Positions 31,905 to 44,908 of a stretch of 64,000 bases of DNA are shown here, in pieces; positions within the stretch are counted from its first letter, which is position 1; each line of letters starts with the position of its first letter. Both the position numbers and the translations under genes were made by a program. The stretch is from Salisapilia sapeloensis (lineage: Eukaryota; Oomycota; Peronosporomycetes; Peronosporales; Salisapiliaceae), in the NCBI GenBank assembly GCA_023334545.1, contig JAADVB010000012.1, forward strand, positions 78,416 to 142,415, in the 5' to 3' direction. The notes under the pieces are model-generated. The model saw only the letters and a program-made list of their open reading frames with translations. It was not told the DNA's origin and searched no databases.

Positions 31905-33622
31905 ATGAGCGAAGGCGATTTCCCATTAAAACACACCTCTTTCCTCGGTACATCCGTGACGTACATTTGTCAGAATGTCAATGGTCCTTGTCCGTTGCTA
32001 GCTATTGCGAACGTCCTGCTGCTTCGACAGCATATTCGCCTGCCGCAGTCTGCGTTAGACAGTGGCAGTATCTCCTCCACACAGCTCATGCAAGCTGTCC
32101 TTGAGAGACTAGAAGCAGCGAATCAACCTGTACGACACTAGTATTCCGTCCTACGCGTGTATGTGTATCTGATTATGCGATTGATATAGCGAGCGGATGC
32201 AGAAGAGTTGGAAAAACTGACACAGGAGAAGACTTTACAGGATGTAAAAGACCTGCTTCCGAGTCTATTGGTTGGCCTAGATGTCAATGTTCGCTTCCGA
32301 AAGTAGGAATTCTAGTTTATACGTAGTCAATAAGAAGTGCTCATGGAAGCTCATGTGATAGAACCTCCGACTTTGAGTATACGGTCGCATGTGCCATCTT
32401 TGACATGTTGGATATCATCCTCGTGCATGGATGGCTTGTGGATCCGCAAGACACCACTACTTCCAATGTCGTCGGAAGCCGATCCTACAATGAGCTCGTC
32501 GAGAGACTAATGGACTACCGAGGAATCCTCATGACCGAATCGAAATCAGAAGCTTCTTCATCAGCCAATGCCTCAACTCCCGTCACTGAAGCTACCGAAG
32601 ACGACAAAGCCGACAAAGTTGAAGAAAAAGCTCCAGCCACCACGCCGTTGCTTCCTCCGTTGTCCATCAAAACCTCACCGGATGTGGTTGGATCCGTGGA
32701 ACAGGAAATTACCCCACAGACATCTGTCAGTCCGTCCAAGCAAACGATAGATTCATTAAAGCAAGAGCGCCAGTTAAACGACTCGGACGCTCTTCAGACT
32801 GCAACGACGTTATTACAGGAAGGACCTGTGCTAGAGGACTTTTTCCACGACACAGCATCTCAGCTGACGTACACTGGTCTCATCCAACTGCATGAAGACG
32901 TGCGCGAACGTCAGCTGTGTGTTTTCTTTCGCAACAACCACTTTTCCTCTATCTTTAAATTTGACGGATCGTTATATCTTCTCGTGACGGACGTCGGGTA
33001 CTATGACGAGCCGTCGGTTGTGTGGGAGAAACTAAGTGAAATCCATGGAGACACGAGTTACTTTGACCAGGACTTTCGGCCGTTGAATGCTGCTGAGACG
33101 CGTCAACAGTCGATCCTGACGTCTCAGGAACATACAGCCGTGCCAGAGCCCACGGAGGAGGAGAAGGAAGCTCTGAAGGCACAGGAAGACGCAGACTTGG
33201 CTCTGGCCATGAAGTTGCAGGAAGAGGAGGATGGGCAATCGAATACGCAGACGTATGAGACGGTTGCCACTGACTCGAACGAAGTAGATGATGGGTATCA
33301 CAACCAACTTGCCGAAAAGAGTCAGCCAGCGGTTCGTAGCTACCGTGCGAGCTCGCAGACAAACCCAGGCGGCACTGCTACGGAACCTCCGGAAGAGCCG
33401 ATTAACATGAACAGTGATGGAGAGCTTGTGCTTAGTCAGGAAGACATTGAAGCGCAAAGACAGGCAGAAGCGTATTATGCGCAGAAGAGGCAGGATGAGC
33501 AAGATCAGCGAAGGTACCAGGAGCAGTTGGCGAGAGAGCTTCAACATCAGCAGCAAGCGCAGAGACAGCGGCAGGCGTCTCAGCCTCGCCAAAACTCTGG
33601 AAGCGACTGTAGTCTTATGTAG
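31905..33622 (+). CDS. MINDY-family deubiquitinase (FAM63-like)
   Basis: Three exons, 31905..32129, 32190..32302 and 32362..33622, give 532 aa. The catalytic start TYICQNVNGPCPLLAIANVL carries the Gln and Cys of MINDY-1/2 peptidases. FEYTVACAIFDMLDIILVHG is the central helix. The catalytic His lies in FFRNNHFSSIFKFDGSLYLL, followed by VTDVGYYDEPSVVWEKL. An insert of about 100 Ser/Pro/Glu-rich residues interrupts the domain (about 210-300). The tail has a ubiquitin-binding-like helix, EDADLALAMKLQEEE, and a second QLARELQ helix. MINDY enzymes trim K48-linked chains from the distal end. Confidence 0.92.
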
Positions 33623-35409
33623 ATGCTTGTAGTGGACGCTTCTAACTTTGCAATGCATTATTTTAAACCAAGACGAAAATTTGTTCAAAAGGAGTTGATA
33701 AGTAGCTACGAACGGGGAAAGAAACTGAAAGTAACATTGTTCTGCATGGGCGGTAGGATCGTATCTTGTGTGTATGCTTCTAAATGTTCAATTCGACGTA
33801 CTAAAGAGACTCTTTCAGATGCTATGAAGTATAAGAGTTGACTTTTAGTTTACCTAGATGATTCTATAGCAACTGCATAGTAGTCTATACGATATAACGT
33901 TGCTCTTGTCTTGTGTTTGTTACCTTTCATGTAGATAGCTTCTTTCGTATCGCTGATTTCTTTTACATGCAAATTCGATTCATCTTTCTTTACTATATTC
34001 CAAATGTACAAGTTCCTTTGTCTTTGCTCTATAGCTGTTCCTACTTTTGATTCTCTAGCTTGCTATTAACATTTTCTGTATAATATAAGTGGGGCAGGTT
34101 TCCATCTAGTGCTTTAGTGCTTAAAGCAATTTGTAATTCCTCCTTCATTTACTACCTCTTGAAACCCTTCCTCTCGTACGTCACTGACAATTACATCGAC
34201 CAAGAAGTTATACAGAATACTTTAAGTCGGGAGATCGATGTCTGCGTCGGCTTTGAAGATATGAGAAAGTCAATAGCTGGTTAGATGAGAAAGTAGATGT
34301 TCGACGAGGGACGAGGTAAAACGAAAGACACATCATGAGGCACTTAAAATCACTTGCATTTCACCGATCGTGAGCTAGAGGGTACCCACTGTGTTCGCGC
34401 TGAACACCGATTCGGTATATTTTGGGATTCGCTTTTTTGTCATTCTATTCATGATAATCTAATTGAGCAATTCCACGTTCGCCGAGAATAGCCGATTTTG
34501 CTTCGCCACTTGGCACTTAACTCCTAACGTAGCACTTCAATATAGCTTTCCAATCAAGAAAGAAGTGCAAGAGCAAGTGATCGTTCGTCTTTGATGCAAT
34601 CAGGAGAAAACCATCCTCGAGAAGACTTCAAGGCACGCCTGGTGCTCGAAATGTGCACATTTGAAAAAACGCGCGAAAGACTCGATGAGCTTTTCGCTAT
34701 TATTTCGGAACAGGCGTAGTACAGTGCCGAACGAAATAATTGAGCGATATTTATGACGCAAACGGTATTCCGTCCCACTAAAATGGCGAAGAGCTTAATA
34801 GCGCAAATAAAGCGAATGCAACTTCAACCTGAATTACTTAGACGAGAAACCACGGTGCGCTCGATACTATCTCCCGTCAAAACATGATAGAGGAACGGAA
34901 GATATAGGTGGATAGGCCTGGAAAGGTGAATGGCGGTGTAAGAATAGGGAGAGCCGCCAAATACTTAGGCATTCCTTCCTATGGCAATACATCCATGCTT
35001 ATTTTCATGATAATCGGTAATCCGATCAATGAACACGGCCTGAATTTTGTTCTTATATATATATATCAATATGCTAGAACCGGGTAATTACACAAATTAT
35101 TCAAGTTGCAGATAATGATAGAGGGACCCAGCACAAGTAGAAAGTCCATCCAGATGCTATTACCACAATCTAACTAGGATGTATGTTTTTATTCCCTATT
35201 TTCGACCAAGTAGGTAGCGTACATTATACTACTATCTCGCCTATTTCCATGTAGCATGGAAGAATACGCTCATGGACCTCTTATGTGATTTAATTTCATC
35301 ACTTCATCCTTTTGATGTTATTTTAAGCAAAGGAAGGCAAGCTCGATTAATCATTCATTCATATCAAATTCATTAGATCTTATTCACCTTTCCCCGATTT
35401 GACATCGCT
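33623..35409. other. Longest gene-free interval
   Basis: About 1.8 kb with many stops in all six frames. The only open frames are 60-75 aa and lack motifs. A short TA run lies at about 35054-35066. I see no terminal repeats, reverse transcriptase or transposase remnants, and no tRNA-like cloverleaf. Confidence 0.5.
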
Positions 35410-36960
35410 TTATACTAACAACTCTACTTGCGTCATCTCCAATGGCTGTTCATCCGATATAACGCTAGCATCGGTTACTACAGTCTCCGATAAACTAACT
35501 GATAGGTTGTCAGTTGTCATTGACGGGCAAACGTAGTCAAAGCCAGCAAAGTCTCGGTCCGCATCGACGCTGGGTGCGACAAAATGTAGCTTATGCGGCA
35601 TACTAGTAAACTGTTCGTCAAAGTTGGCCACCAAATGGTTCGTTGTCGATGCTGGCATAATAGGAGCGGGAACCTGCTTCGATAGCATTTGATCCCACTT
35701 TACACCAGCAAAGAACGGATGCTCCTTCACTTCCTTGGAACCATCATAGAAACCCAGACGCTCTTCTTGCTTCTTACATAGCAATCCCTGGATCAAGTGC
35801 TTCAGCTCTCGCGAAAAGTCTCCGGGGAATTGCAATGGCTGATAGACAATGCGATGGTGTGTGGCACGTTGAGAAGAGTTCGATGCGTAGAATGGAGGGT
35901 AACCGGTCTTAAGTTCATACAGCAGACAGCCTAGCTGCCAAAAGTCAACGGCAAGACCGTGACCGGCTCTGAAGCGTCCAGCCATCTCTGGTGGAAGATA
36001 CGCGTCGGTACCTACCAAGGAAAACGATCTGCCCGTCCTTGATGGCAGCTTCTTAGCAAGACCCAGATCACCAAGTTTAAGATGTCCATCCGCCGTGAGC
36101 AAGATATTCTCGGGTTTCATATCGCGGTAGACAATGTTCATCGAATGAAGATGCTCGATAGCTAGAAGGATTTCTGCCGCGTAGAATTGGATAGAAGATT
36201 CTGGTAGTGTGCCGCCATGGCGCTGTAGCTGAAGAAAAAGATCTCCTCCGGCCATGAACTTGGACACAAGTAGTACGGAGTCGCCACGAACAGCAGCAAA
36301 GTCGAGACCGAGGACAAATGGATGATTTCCGACCATTTGCATGACACTGCGCTCGGCAAACAATACCCGCGAGTTAACTTTCTTGATGCTCATCTCCTTG
36401 ACCGCGTACAGTTCTTCGTCCTTGGTGCACTTTTGTGTCTGATACCGAGATAACAGCACGCGTCCATAATGTCCTTGACCGAGTGTGCACAAAGTTTCCA
36501 ACTTGTCGACATTGAAGGATATGTGGCGAGCTGCGAGAGAAGCTTGGTACACAAACCTCGACCTCTCTTTCTCGGATTCAGTCACAAACATGATCGGCTT
36601 GGCGTCCGACGGAGTGACCGTGAAGATGTAACCGAGGACCGAGCCGTCATGAACAACCTGGACACTAGCTTGTGCCAAGTCAATGTATTCAAAGCTTGCC
36701 TGACTACCTGTAACAAGCTCCAAATCATTATCCACTGTGCTCTCTTCGCTCTCAGTGCTCGAGTTACTAGCAGCACGCGACCGTAGTCGACAAGTTATAA
36801 GAAAGTTGGACTTGATCATAATCTTGTAGGATGCCCATAGATGTGTAATGCGCCGTCGCTTCTTAAGCACTAGCTCAATGGAAGAAGGCAGGGATAGAAT
36901 GAAAGCTTTGGCTTTATCAGTTGGTCCAACTTCCCGCCGTCCAAACACTTGCAGTCCCAT
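35410..36960 (-). CDS. AGC-family Ser/Thr kinase with PH-like N-terminus
   Basis: Intronless, 516 aa. Residues about 25-145 look like a PH-type domain: ITHLWASYKIMIKSNFLITC, then VLGYIFTVTPSDAKPIMFVT and SEKERSRFVYQ. The kinase (about 155-410) has LGQGHYGRVLL, YAVKEM, YRDMKPENILL and the activation loop SFSLVGTDAYLPPEM. DFG is replaced by DLG (KLGDLGLAKKL), which keeps the metal-binding Asp. The AGC tail contains HPFFAGVKWDQML and ends its hydrophobic motif as FAGFDY, with Asp where Ser/Thr is usually phosphorylated. PH plus AGC suggests an Akt-like, lipid-responsive kinase. Confidence 0.87.
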   Translation of the reverse strand: MGLQVFGRREVGPTDKAKAFILSLPSSIELVLKKRRRITHLWASYKIMIKSNFLITCRLRSRAASNSSTESEESTVDNDLELVTGSQASFEYIDLAQASVQVVHDGSVLGYIFTVTPSDAKPIMFVTESEKERSRFVYQASLAARHISFNVDKLETLCTLGQGHYGRVLLSRYQTQKCTKDEELYAVKEMSIKKVNSRVLFAERSVMQMVGNHPFVLGLDFAAVRGDSVLLVSKFMAGGDLFLQLQRHGGTLPESSIQFYAAEILLAIEHLHSMNIVYRDMKPENILLTADGHLKLGDLGLAKKLPSRTGRSFSLVGTDAYLPPEMAGRFRAGHGLAVDFWQLGCLLYELKTGYPPFYASNSSQRATHHRIVYQPLQFPGDFSRELKHLIQGLLCKKQEERLGFYDGSKEVKEHPFFAGVKWDQMLSKQVPAPIMPASTTNHLVANFDEQFTSMPHKLHFVAPSVDADRDFAGFDYVCPSMTTDNLSVSLSETVVTDASVISDEQPLEMTQVELLV

Positions 36961-37289
36961 CTTGAATAGGTTCTTGTGGTGAAACGAGAAGATTCAAGAA
37001 TGGACTTGAGCAAGAGCTAGGTGGCGGTCGTCTAAAACCGGAGTGCACCTTTGGGACAACGTCGTGAGGATGATAGCATCGGTCGTAACCAGTAGAAAGC
37101 AGCTAGGTAGTCAGTACGACTATAAATAGTCATATCGATGGAAGGAACAAGATGTGACGTTAATGCAAGCCACTATACTGCTCGTCTAGAGGTGTCCTGA
37201 TCCAACCAGACAGAAGTTGCGACTTGAAAGAAAACTGTCAAGACCGTTTGACCAGATTGAAAGATGAAAGGTTTATTGTCCCGTCGCAT
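36961..37289. other. Short gap, no gene seen
   Basis: About 330 nt between two minus-strand genes. It holds the 5' region of the AGC kinase and the 3' UTR of RPN10. Confidence 0.4.
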
Positions 37290-38705
37290 CTACTGTCCAT
37301 CCTTCTTCTCCTCGTCCTTCTTATCGTCTTTCTTATCTTCTTCCTTCTTGTTCATCTGCGCCATGGCGGCCTTGATCTTCGGGTCATTTGGATCGACACC
37401 AGGCAATCCCGACAGCAAATTGTTCACAAAAGACGGATCCATGAACGGTTGATTGGAAGCTTGAGACGGAGCAGGTGGTGGGTTGCTTTCGTCCCGCTCT
37501 TGCGCAGCCTCCGGTTCAGGCGCAGGCGCCGCTTCCTTGGACTCGGCAGTGGCTGGCGCTGCCTCACCACTCTTATCTTCCCCATCCTTCTTCTGCGCAG
37601 CTTCCTGACGAGCACGCTCCTCTTCCATGGATACACGCAGTGCGAGTGCCAGCTCCGGGTCGGCGTTAGGATCGATGCCTCCGTACTCGGAGAAGTCGTT
37701 GCCGCCGCTGGAAGCAGCTCCAGTATCTCCTCCACTTGCAGGACCACCCCCATCTTCACCCTGGACAACAGGAGACGACATGAGGACATCGGATGGGAGC
37801 ACACCTGCAGGCACTGACACCAAGTGACTGTATGAAATGGTCAGCGAGATAGCGGGAAGATAGATTAGAGATGTTGGTACCTGTTTCCACTGCTGTTGGC
37901 GGCTTCGACAAAGGCCTGAAGCTTCGCACCGTTGGCTTCCAAGTCGCCCATGCTGACGACGTCGACTGCGATCTATAGTGACGTTAGCCTTGTATTCATG
38001 TAATGACAGGAGGTTTATGTACATTGTTCTTTTTCAGGAGTTTGCCGATTTTAGTCAGTTGTCGTTCATCCTCTTGAATCGGAGAGCCGATGAATACGAC
38101 TACACGCTGTGCACCTGTGTATATACTTAATACAATAGTTGCATATGGATGTTTTTTTCATTCGTACCTGTCTTTTGACGACGGTGCTTCAAAGCGAGTT
38201 GCGCGACCTGGAGAGCGTTGGAGAATTTGACATTGCCATCGATGCGGACGGTGTGGATGGCATGGAGAAGCTTGCCCATGTCTTCTGTTGGAGAAGCCAA
38301 GACTTTGACACTAGAGTATCGAGAAAAGATGGTAGGTATTAGTATCAAGAGACTAGAAATGGAGAATATAGCGATACTGGATCGTATCGTAGGACGAGAA
38401 TGTACCTTTTGCCGGCCATGGTGAGGACACCAACCGTGCTTTCAGGGTTGGCCTGGGTCTTTGTGCCACACAAGAGGTTGGCAGCATCGTGCTGAGCTTC
38501 CAATCTGGATGGAATGTAATCTCCATCACGCATCCATTCCGAATTGTCTAAACTACAGACCATACATCAGTCCTGTTGTTCATCCACACAACTTCCATAT
38601 TAATATAAATAGATCCATGTACAGCATATACATTGGAGGTATAGCTCATGCAAGTATATAATGCGTATAGAGGTACCTACCAGATAATCGTCGACTCGAG
38701 AGGCA
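37290..38705 (-). CDS. RPN10: 26S proteasome regulatory subunit RPN10 (PSMD4/S5a)
   Basis: Six exons: 38705..38680, 38552..38406, 38310..38168, 38114..38023, 37972..37881, 37827..37290, giving 345 aa. The first exon is only 26 nt. The von Willebrand A domain runs from [20 protein letters not shown] through [39 protein letters not shown] and [10 protein letters not shown]. One clear ubiquitin-interacting motif follows, [16 protein letters not shown]. The tail is Ala/Pro/Glu-rich with a basic-acidic [16 protein letters not shown] end. RPN10 captures ubiquitinated substrates and stabilises the lid-base contact of the proteasome. Confidence 0.95.
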
Positions 38706-38869
38706 TCGTAAGTAGACTTTTTCTCGACTTTAATTTTGCTTTCGTAGGATCTCCCAGGAATATGTTATAAAAGACTATTCTTAGAATAGTAGCGACATTT
38801 AAACAGCAGTAGTGTAAGTTATATTATGGATCAGACAATCTCGCTGACAACGAATTGTGAAAACGAAGA

Positions 38870-40662
38870 ATGGACGATAAGGACGCGAAAGCACAGGCTT
38901 TTGTGCATCGCTTGTTGGATTTTGCCAATACGGATCAGTTCTACAAGTTCATACAAGAACACTCTATTAACTTTGACCAACAGAATGAACAGGGATGGAC
39001 GCTACTCTTGTCAGCTTGTGTCAAACGTACGAAATCGTAGTATTTGTTCGTCTATGATGGTCTTTTAACATCAGTATAGCTTCTAACGGCCCATGCTTGT
39101 ATCACAGGAAGATTCGATGTGATCGGGTACATTATGGACAATACGACGAAGGTCGACTGCCGTCTCATGCCAAATCATATGACCGTCCTCCACCTTGCTA
39201 TCATCGCTGCCAACGTACATGCCCACCATAACCTTTATCAGCACTTTTACTAATATATTAAATATACAGGGCGACATGCTAGATAGTAGAGCAATGGTAG
39301 ATGAAATGATCGCCACTCCAGCGCGTTTGGACAAGCTGCGGTCCATTGTGAACGTGCCCAATGCCAACAAGGATACACGTAGACAAGTTTCTTTGCCTCC
39401 TACACTCCATTAAGCTAACAAGTTTCTGTTGCATAGCATTGATGATGGCATGTGTGGTCAAGGATGATGACGTAGTACGAAAGCTTTTGTATGAGCTACA
39501 CGCCGATGTGATAGCTAAAAACGCTGCAGGAATGACTGCACTCATGTGCGCTGCTCGTCTTCCGTCCGGGGAAGAGTATAAAGACGAAGCTGATCGATCT
39601 GAATCCGAATCCAGCAGTGTTGCTATACTAGAAGCTTTGACAGAAACGGCGGCAGACGACAACGTCAAGATCCAAGAGTTAGTGGATAGTCAAGATTATG
39701 GCCAAGGCAACACGGCTCTACACCTTGCAGTCATGAGCAACAATCTTTCAGGCGTTCGGTACCTGTTACAAGGAAGCTCCAGAGCTTCATTTAGTGCTGA
39801 CGTATCAATCCAGAATAAATTCAAGCAGACACCGTTGGATGTCGCACGTGCACTCGAAGGGCAGATCGATGCTGCTATTATCCAGTTATTACAAGAGCAA
39901 TGGGAAGAAAATACAGCAAAGGCACTTAAAGCGCTATCGGAATTAGAAACGACTGAAGACAAAAAGCAGACAAGTGCCGCTGTATCTCGAAAGGGGTATC
40001 AACGACGAAAGCAGAAGAAGAAGAAACGTACAAAGAATTCGACAGAGACGACACAGAAAAGAGACACAACGGATGATTCATGTCATAGCAATAGTACACA
40101 CGAAGAAGTAGCTGGAGTGTTCGTTCCAAATGCTGAAAGTAGTCAGTCGGCACAGAAAGATGCATCTCAGCCGTACGAACAAAAGCACAGAGAAGAAGAG
40201 ACTAAGGCAGCTATGTCAGAGCAACACGAAGGTGGCACCTTGGATGTGGAGACTACCTCTCAAGACCAGACTGCAAGTGCTTCTAGGAGTTCCTCCCGTC
40301 TTGCGAGTGATAAAAGCCATACGTACGAGTCTTTACAGAGTCTGTTTGAAGCGATGGTCCCCATGGCGACAGAGTTAGAGATCGATGTTGATAAGTTCTT
40401 GATTACAAGACCCCATCCGAAATTCTCGGGTCAATCGTCCGGCTCAATCGATGACTTGAGTTTTTCTCAAGTCGACGCACTGCAGGAAGCTCATCTCCAA
40501 GCGTACCATTATTTGAATGAAAGAAAGGTACGTAATGAACGCTTACAATGTTTTAATAGTACTAAGCATATGTATTCATAGGTGGAATTAACGCGACAGT
40601 TGGAAGCACAGCGACTCCAGGCTGAATTGGAGCTACAATATCAACTGTTTCGGACGGAATGA
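38870..40662 (+). CDS. Ankyrin-repeat protein with basic low-complexity middle
   Basis: Five exons: 38870..39026, 39108..39214, 39270..39378, 39437..40527, 40582..40662, giving 514 aa. Repeats are seen at GWTLLLSACVKRRFDVIGYI, MTVLHLAIIAAN, TPLMMACVVKDDDVVRKLL, GMTALMCAARLP and NTALHLAVMSNNLSGVRYLL. The middle has a strongly basic run (RRKQKKKKRTKN), then Ser/Glu/Gln-rich sequence, and the C-terminus is helical. The basic run may be a nuclear signal. The partner is unknown. Its stop is 14 nt from that of the TEX9-like gene. Confidence 0.8.
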
Positions 40663-40676
40663 TACAAGAGCAGGAT

Positions 40677-41946
<1,270 letters not shown>

Positions 41947-42059
41947 TATACTTTAAGAGACGTCTACCACCAAGGCAGTTTCATGCGAGCCAAAACGAGT
42001 GATGTATCCAAGATCGTCTATTCCATTCCTAACTACTGCCCTATTGCTCCAAGACTCAA

Positions 42060-43235
42060 CTAGTTCTCGTCTTTACTCTTGTCACCAGTCACTTCAGAGA
42101 CATGTGTATGGAAGACAAGACCTCGGTATCGAGATTCCAAGTCCAGCATGACTTGCTCGAAACGAACACAAGTGGATGCACTAGGTGTCGATTCAAATAC
42201 GTTTTTCACTCCCTCTCCTTGTTTCTCCGATCCGACTTCCGTAAGGATACGACCAGGTAGTGTCGTCGTCGCTGGATCCAACAAGACAGGCAAGCCTCTC
42301 GCGATCGGATGGTAGAAACGAAGTCCATCGCCTGGCATACTTTCATCCGACTCGTTCGGATTGGCAAATAAAGCGAGATGAGGTTCGTACTCGAGAGCGC
42401 TAGGTGACATCTTGCCTACTTCATTCTCCGTGATGTACGGTGGGTTGGCTAAGATAACATCAAACTGCTGATACAGTCGATCGTCATCGATAGAGACGTA
42501 TGGTAAGTCCATGATGTCTTTCTCAATGAATTCTGAACGCAGTGACAGGTCGTGGGACCTAGCATTTCGACGAGCTACGTTCAGTGCATTAGCTGAAATG
42601 TCGATCCCGACGCCGGTGCTAAAGGGGAATTGAGCCAATGCAGCTAATAGAAGACATCCAGAGCCTGTGCCAATGTCTAGAATGCGCAATGGAGCTTGCT
42701 TCGGATATTTTTCCTAGTGCGCACGTGAGATAAGCGTGGTGGTATGTGGAAAAGGAAGATGAATGGCATACGACGAGCGTTTGGATGAGAATTTCGCTGT
42801 CGTTGCGTGGAATGAGTGTATCTTTCGTGACTTTAAAGTCCATCCCGTAGAACTCTTTGCTGCCTAAAACGTAGGCGAGTGGCTCTCCTTTGCATCGACG
42901 CTGGACAGCGTCGAGAAAGCGATTTCTTTCCTCTAATGTCAGCTATAAACTCATGAGTACATCGTTGGTAGACACGATACAAACATTTGATAGTAGCATA
43001 CATGTCGATCAAGATGTAGGATAACGTCGTGGCTGCTCTGGAGCCGGGGACGCAAAGCATGTGCCATCATGGCATTTGTCTCAATATCGCTGACATGAGC
43101 TGCTTGCAATTGCTGTCGATACGACTTTAGCAACTCACGACAAGTCGAATGAGTAGTGCGGCTATGCACATGGAAGTATGACTGAATAAACGGTCGATGC
43201 AGTCGACGTAGAGGTCGATGGAATACTCCAGCCAT
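42060..43235 (-). CDS. HEMK1: HemK/PrmC-type N5-glutamine methyltransferase, probably mitochondrial
   Basis: Three exons, 43235..43002, 42942..42772 and 42713..42060, give 352 aa. The Arg/His-rich N-terminus ([15 protein letters not shown]) looks like a mitochondrial leader. The substrate-binding N-domain ends in [20 protein letters not shown] and TLIPRNDSE. The SAM-binding motif is [12 protein letters not shown], and the catalytic motif is NPPYITENE. It methylates the Gln of the GGQ loop in peptide chain release factors. It shares a 101-nt divergent promoter with DPH3. Confidence 0.92.
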
Positions 43236-43336
43236 GCGTGTTCTCAGGTGTCAACAGGTCGTGTTTTATATCCACTTCAGCTACTTCATGTAGATGGTAC
43301 ACGATTCGCTTGGACCAATCGACACAAGAACGCACT
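43236..43336. promoter_or_regulatory. Shared divergent promoter region, HEMK1 / DPH3
   Basis: The gap between the two start codons is 101 nt. The DPH3 frame is open upstream to 43238, but those residues do not belong to the family. Confidence 0.4.
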
Positions 43337-43573
43337 ATGTCGGTCTATGATGAGGTCGAGCTGGAGGACATGGAGTTTGACGACGAGGAGCAAGTCTACT
43401 ACTATCCCTGCCCATGTGGAGATAAGTTTTTCATCGAATTAGCAGACCTGTATGACGGTGAAGACATTGCCGAATGTCCGAGCTGTTCCCTAACGATTCG
43501 CGTGCTGTACGATGAAACTGGATTGCCAAAATTGAATGAAACGGATGATGAAGGGAGCGATTTAGAGGAGTAA
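43337..43573 (+). CDS. DPH3: Diphthamide biosynthesis protein 3 (CSL zinc finger)
   Basis: Intronless, 78 aa from the ATG at 43337, typical of DPH3. It starts [19 protein letters not shown], and the zinc ligands are the Cys pairs in [10 protein letters not shown] and [10 protein letters not shown]. The tail is acidic. DPH3 is the iron-binding electron donor for the DPH1-DPH2 radical step that modifies a His of elongation factor 2. It also works with Elongator in tRNA wobble modification. Confidence 0.95.
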   Translation: MSVYDEVELEDMEFDDEEQVYYYPCPCGDKFFIELADLYDGEDIAECPSCSLTIRVLYDETGLPKLNETDDEGSDLEE

Positions 43574-43912
43574 TATGTCCTTTCATCGCCACATCCTACA
43601 AATGTAAGCGACGCTGGAAAACCATGGACGTACATTGCCCATCACTACACATCAAGACAGAGAACAAAAACAGCAAAGGAAACCTTTATCACATGTTCCC
43701 CAAGAATGGAAGACGGGAGCTAGAATAGCATCGTCAATAGCAATCAAATACATGAATAAACTCTACTTCACCTCAGCATTCCATGTCCATTTCGCTTCAA
43801 AAGCCTTTCAAGATCATGTACATACTAGCTCCGTCTCATATTACACTTGATTAAAGTATATAAATCGCTTTAAGCGGAAGACCGCACAAAGGACCACCAA
43901 AATCAAACCAAA

Positions 43913-44295
43913 ATGAGCGAAGGAGAGGTCGTAGCACGTGATCCGCGTTTGCCTCGGTACCCGGTCATCGCGAAGGATCCGGAGTGGAATGACATTCGTG
44001 GCAACTATAGCGGCTCGGACTACATGAAGTGGTGGGGCACCACCGCTGTGTCGCTTCCCACGGGCTATGTTTTCGGTACACACAAAGCTATAGAGTTTGC
44101 CTTTTTAAATTATACTGACATTGTATTGTAGGCATGCGATTAGCACCACGTGTGGCTGTTCCATCGATGGTGGTGACGGGCTTCCTGGGCGCCGTCGGTG
44201 GCTACCTGTGGGCGTTCCAGTCCTCGTCGTTCCGACTACAGGGATTCGCGCCCAACGACCGTGAGGTTCGCAAGTACATCCCAGCTGACGAATAA
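43913..44295 (+). CDS. NADH:ubiquinone oxidoreductase 21 kDa-type subunit, copy B
   Basis: Two exons, 43913..44075 and 44132..44295, give 108 aa. It begins with RLPRYPVIAKDPEWNDIRGN, then GTTAVSLPTGYVFG. After the intron comes the membrane segment VTGFLGAVGGYLWAFQSSSF and RLQGFAPNDREVRKYIP. This copy is the closer match to the fungal/plant complex I 21 kDa-type subunit. Its paralogue at 31345-31740 has the same domain order and the same intron position and phase. It is probably an accessory membrane-arm subunit of complex I. Confidence 0.68.
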
Positions 44296-44908
44296 GCCGG
44301 AATGTGTATTGTAGAGCAGTCTTGTCTTTCGGCTAAAGAGCAAGGGCATGGAACGAAACGTCGACAGAGAATTGATACCTCAAAGTCTCTTTATCTTTGT
44401 TTCTCTCTTACTTGTTTGCAGTTTACTACGTATGTATATAAATACATTATACAGATATAGATAAAGTCTCACTGGGTACAGACAAGTACTCCCATCATGC
44501 ACGCAGATCACTAGAGCTAGATACTCAAACGACCAATATAGCAAATAAATAGAGCTTAGAAAGCTAGTTATGGAGATCAATATACTCTCAACCACCAGTT
44601 CTAACACATATTATCTACCAGACGTTTGCATTCGGTGTATACAATAGGTACTAGCAACTTTGGCAAAGCCATCTTGCTAGCACATGAATTCAGTACCAAC
44701 ATACCCATCTACCGACTAAAAGTTATGTTTTACAGTAAAATTAACAAATGCGACTGTACCAATACCATCAAATCGTCCAAGTGTAGTATTTGTACATATA
44801 GAGCATACGTAAAAGCAGTACTTTAATCGGTTGGCCTACAGCCCAAAGCTTTTCACCACCCGACTCCATTCATCAAATCTCCCAGCAGACCTCGTTTTTT
44901 CATCGACT
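44296..44908. other. Intergenic, AT-rich, no gene seen
   Basis: About 610 nt between two plus-strand genes. Open frames here are short and without motifs. Pyrimidine-rich sequence (CTCGTTTTTTCATC) lies just before the uS17 start. Confidence 0.5.

Noticed and set aside
35054-35066. TA dinucleotide run as a microsatellite or transposon target
   Set aside because: It is only about six units long, with no flanking repeats.
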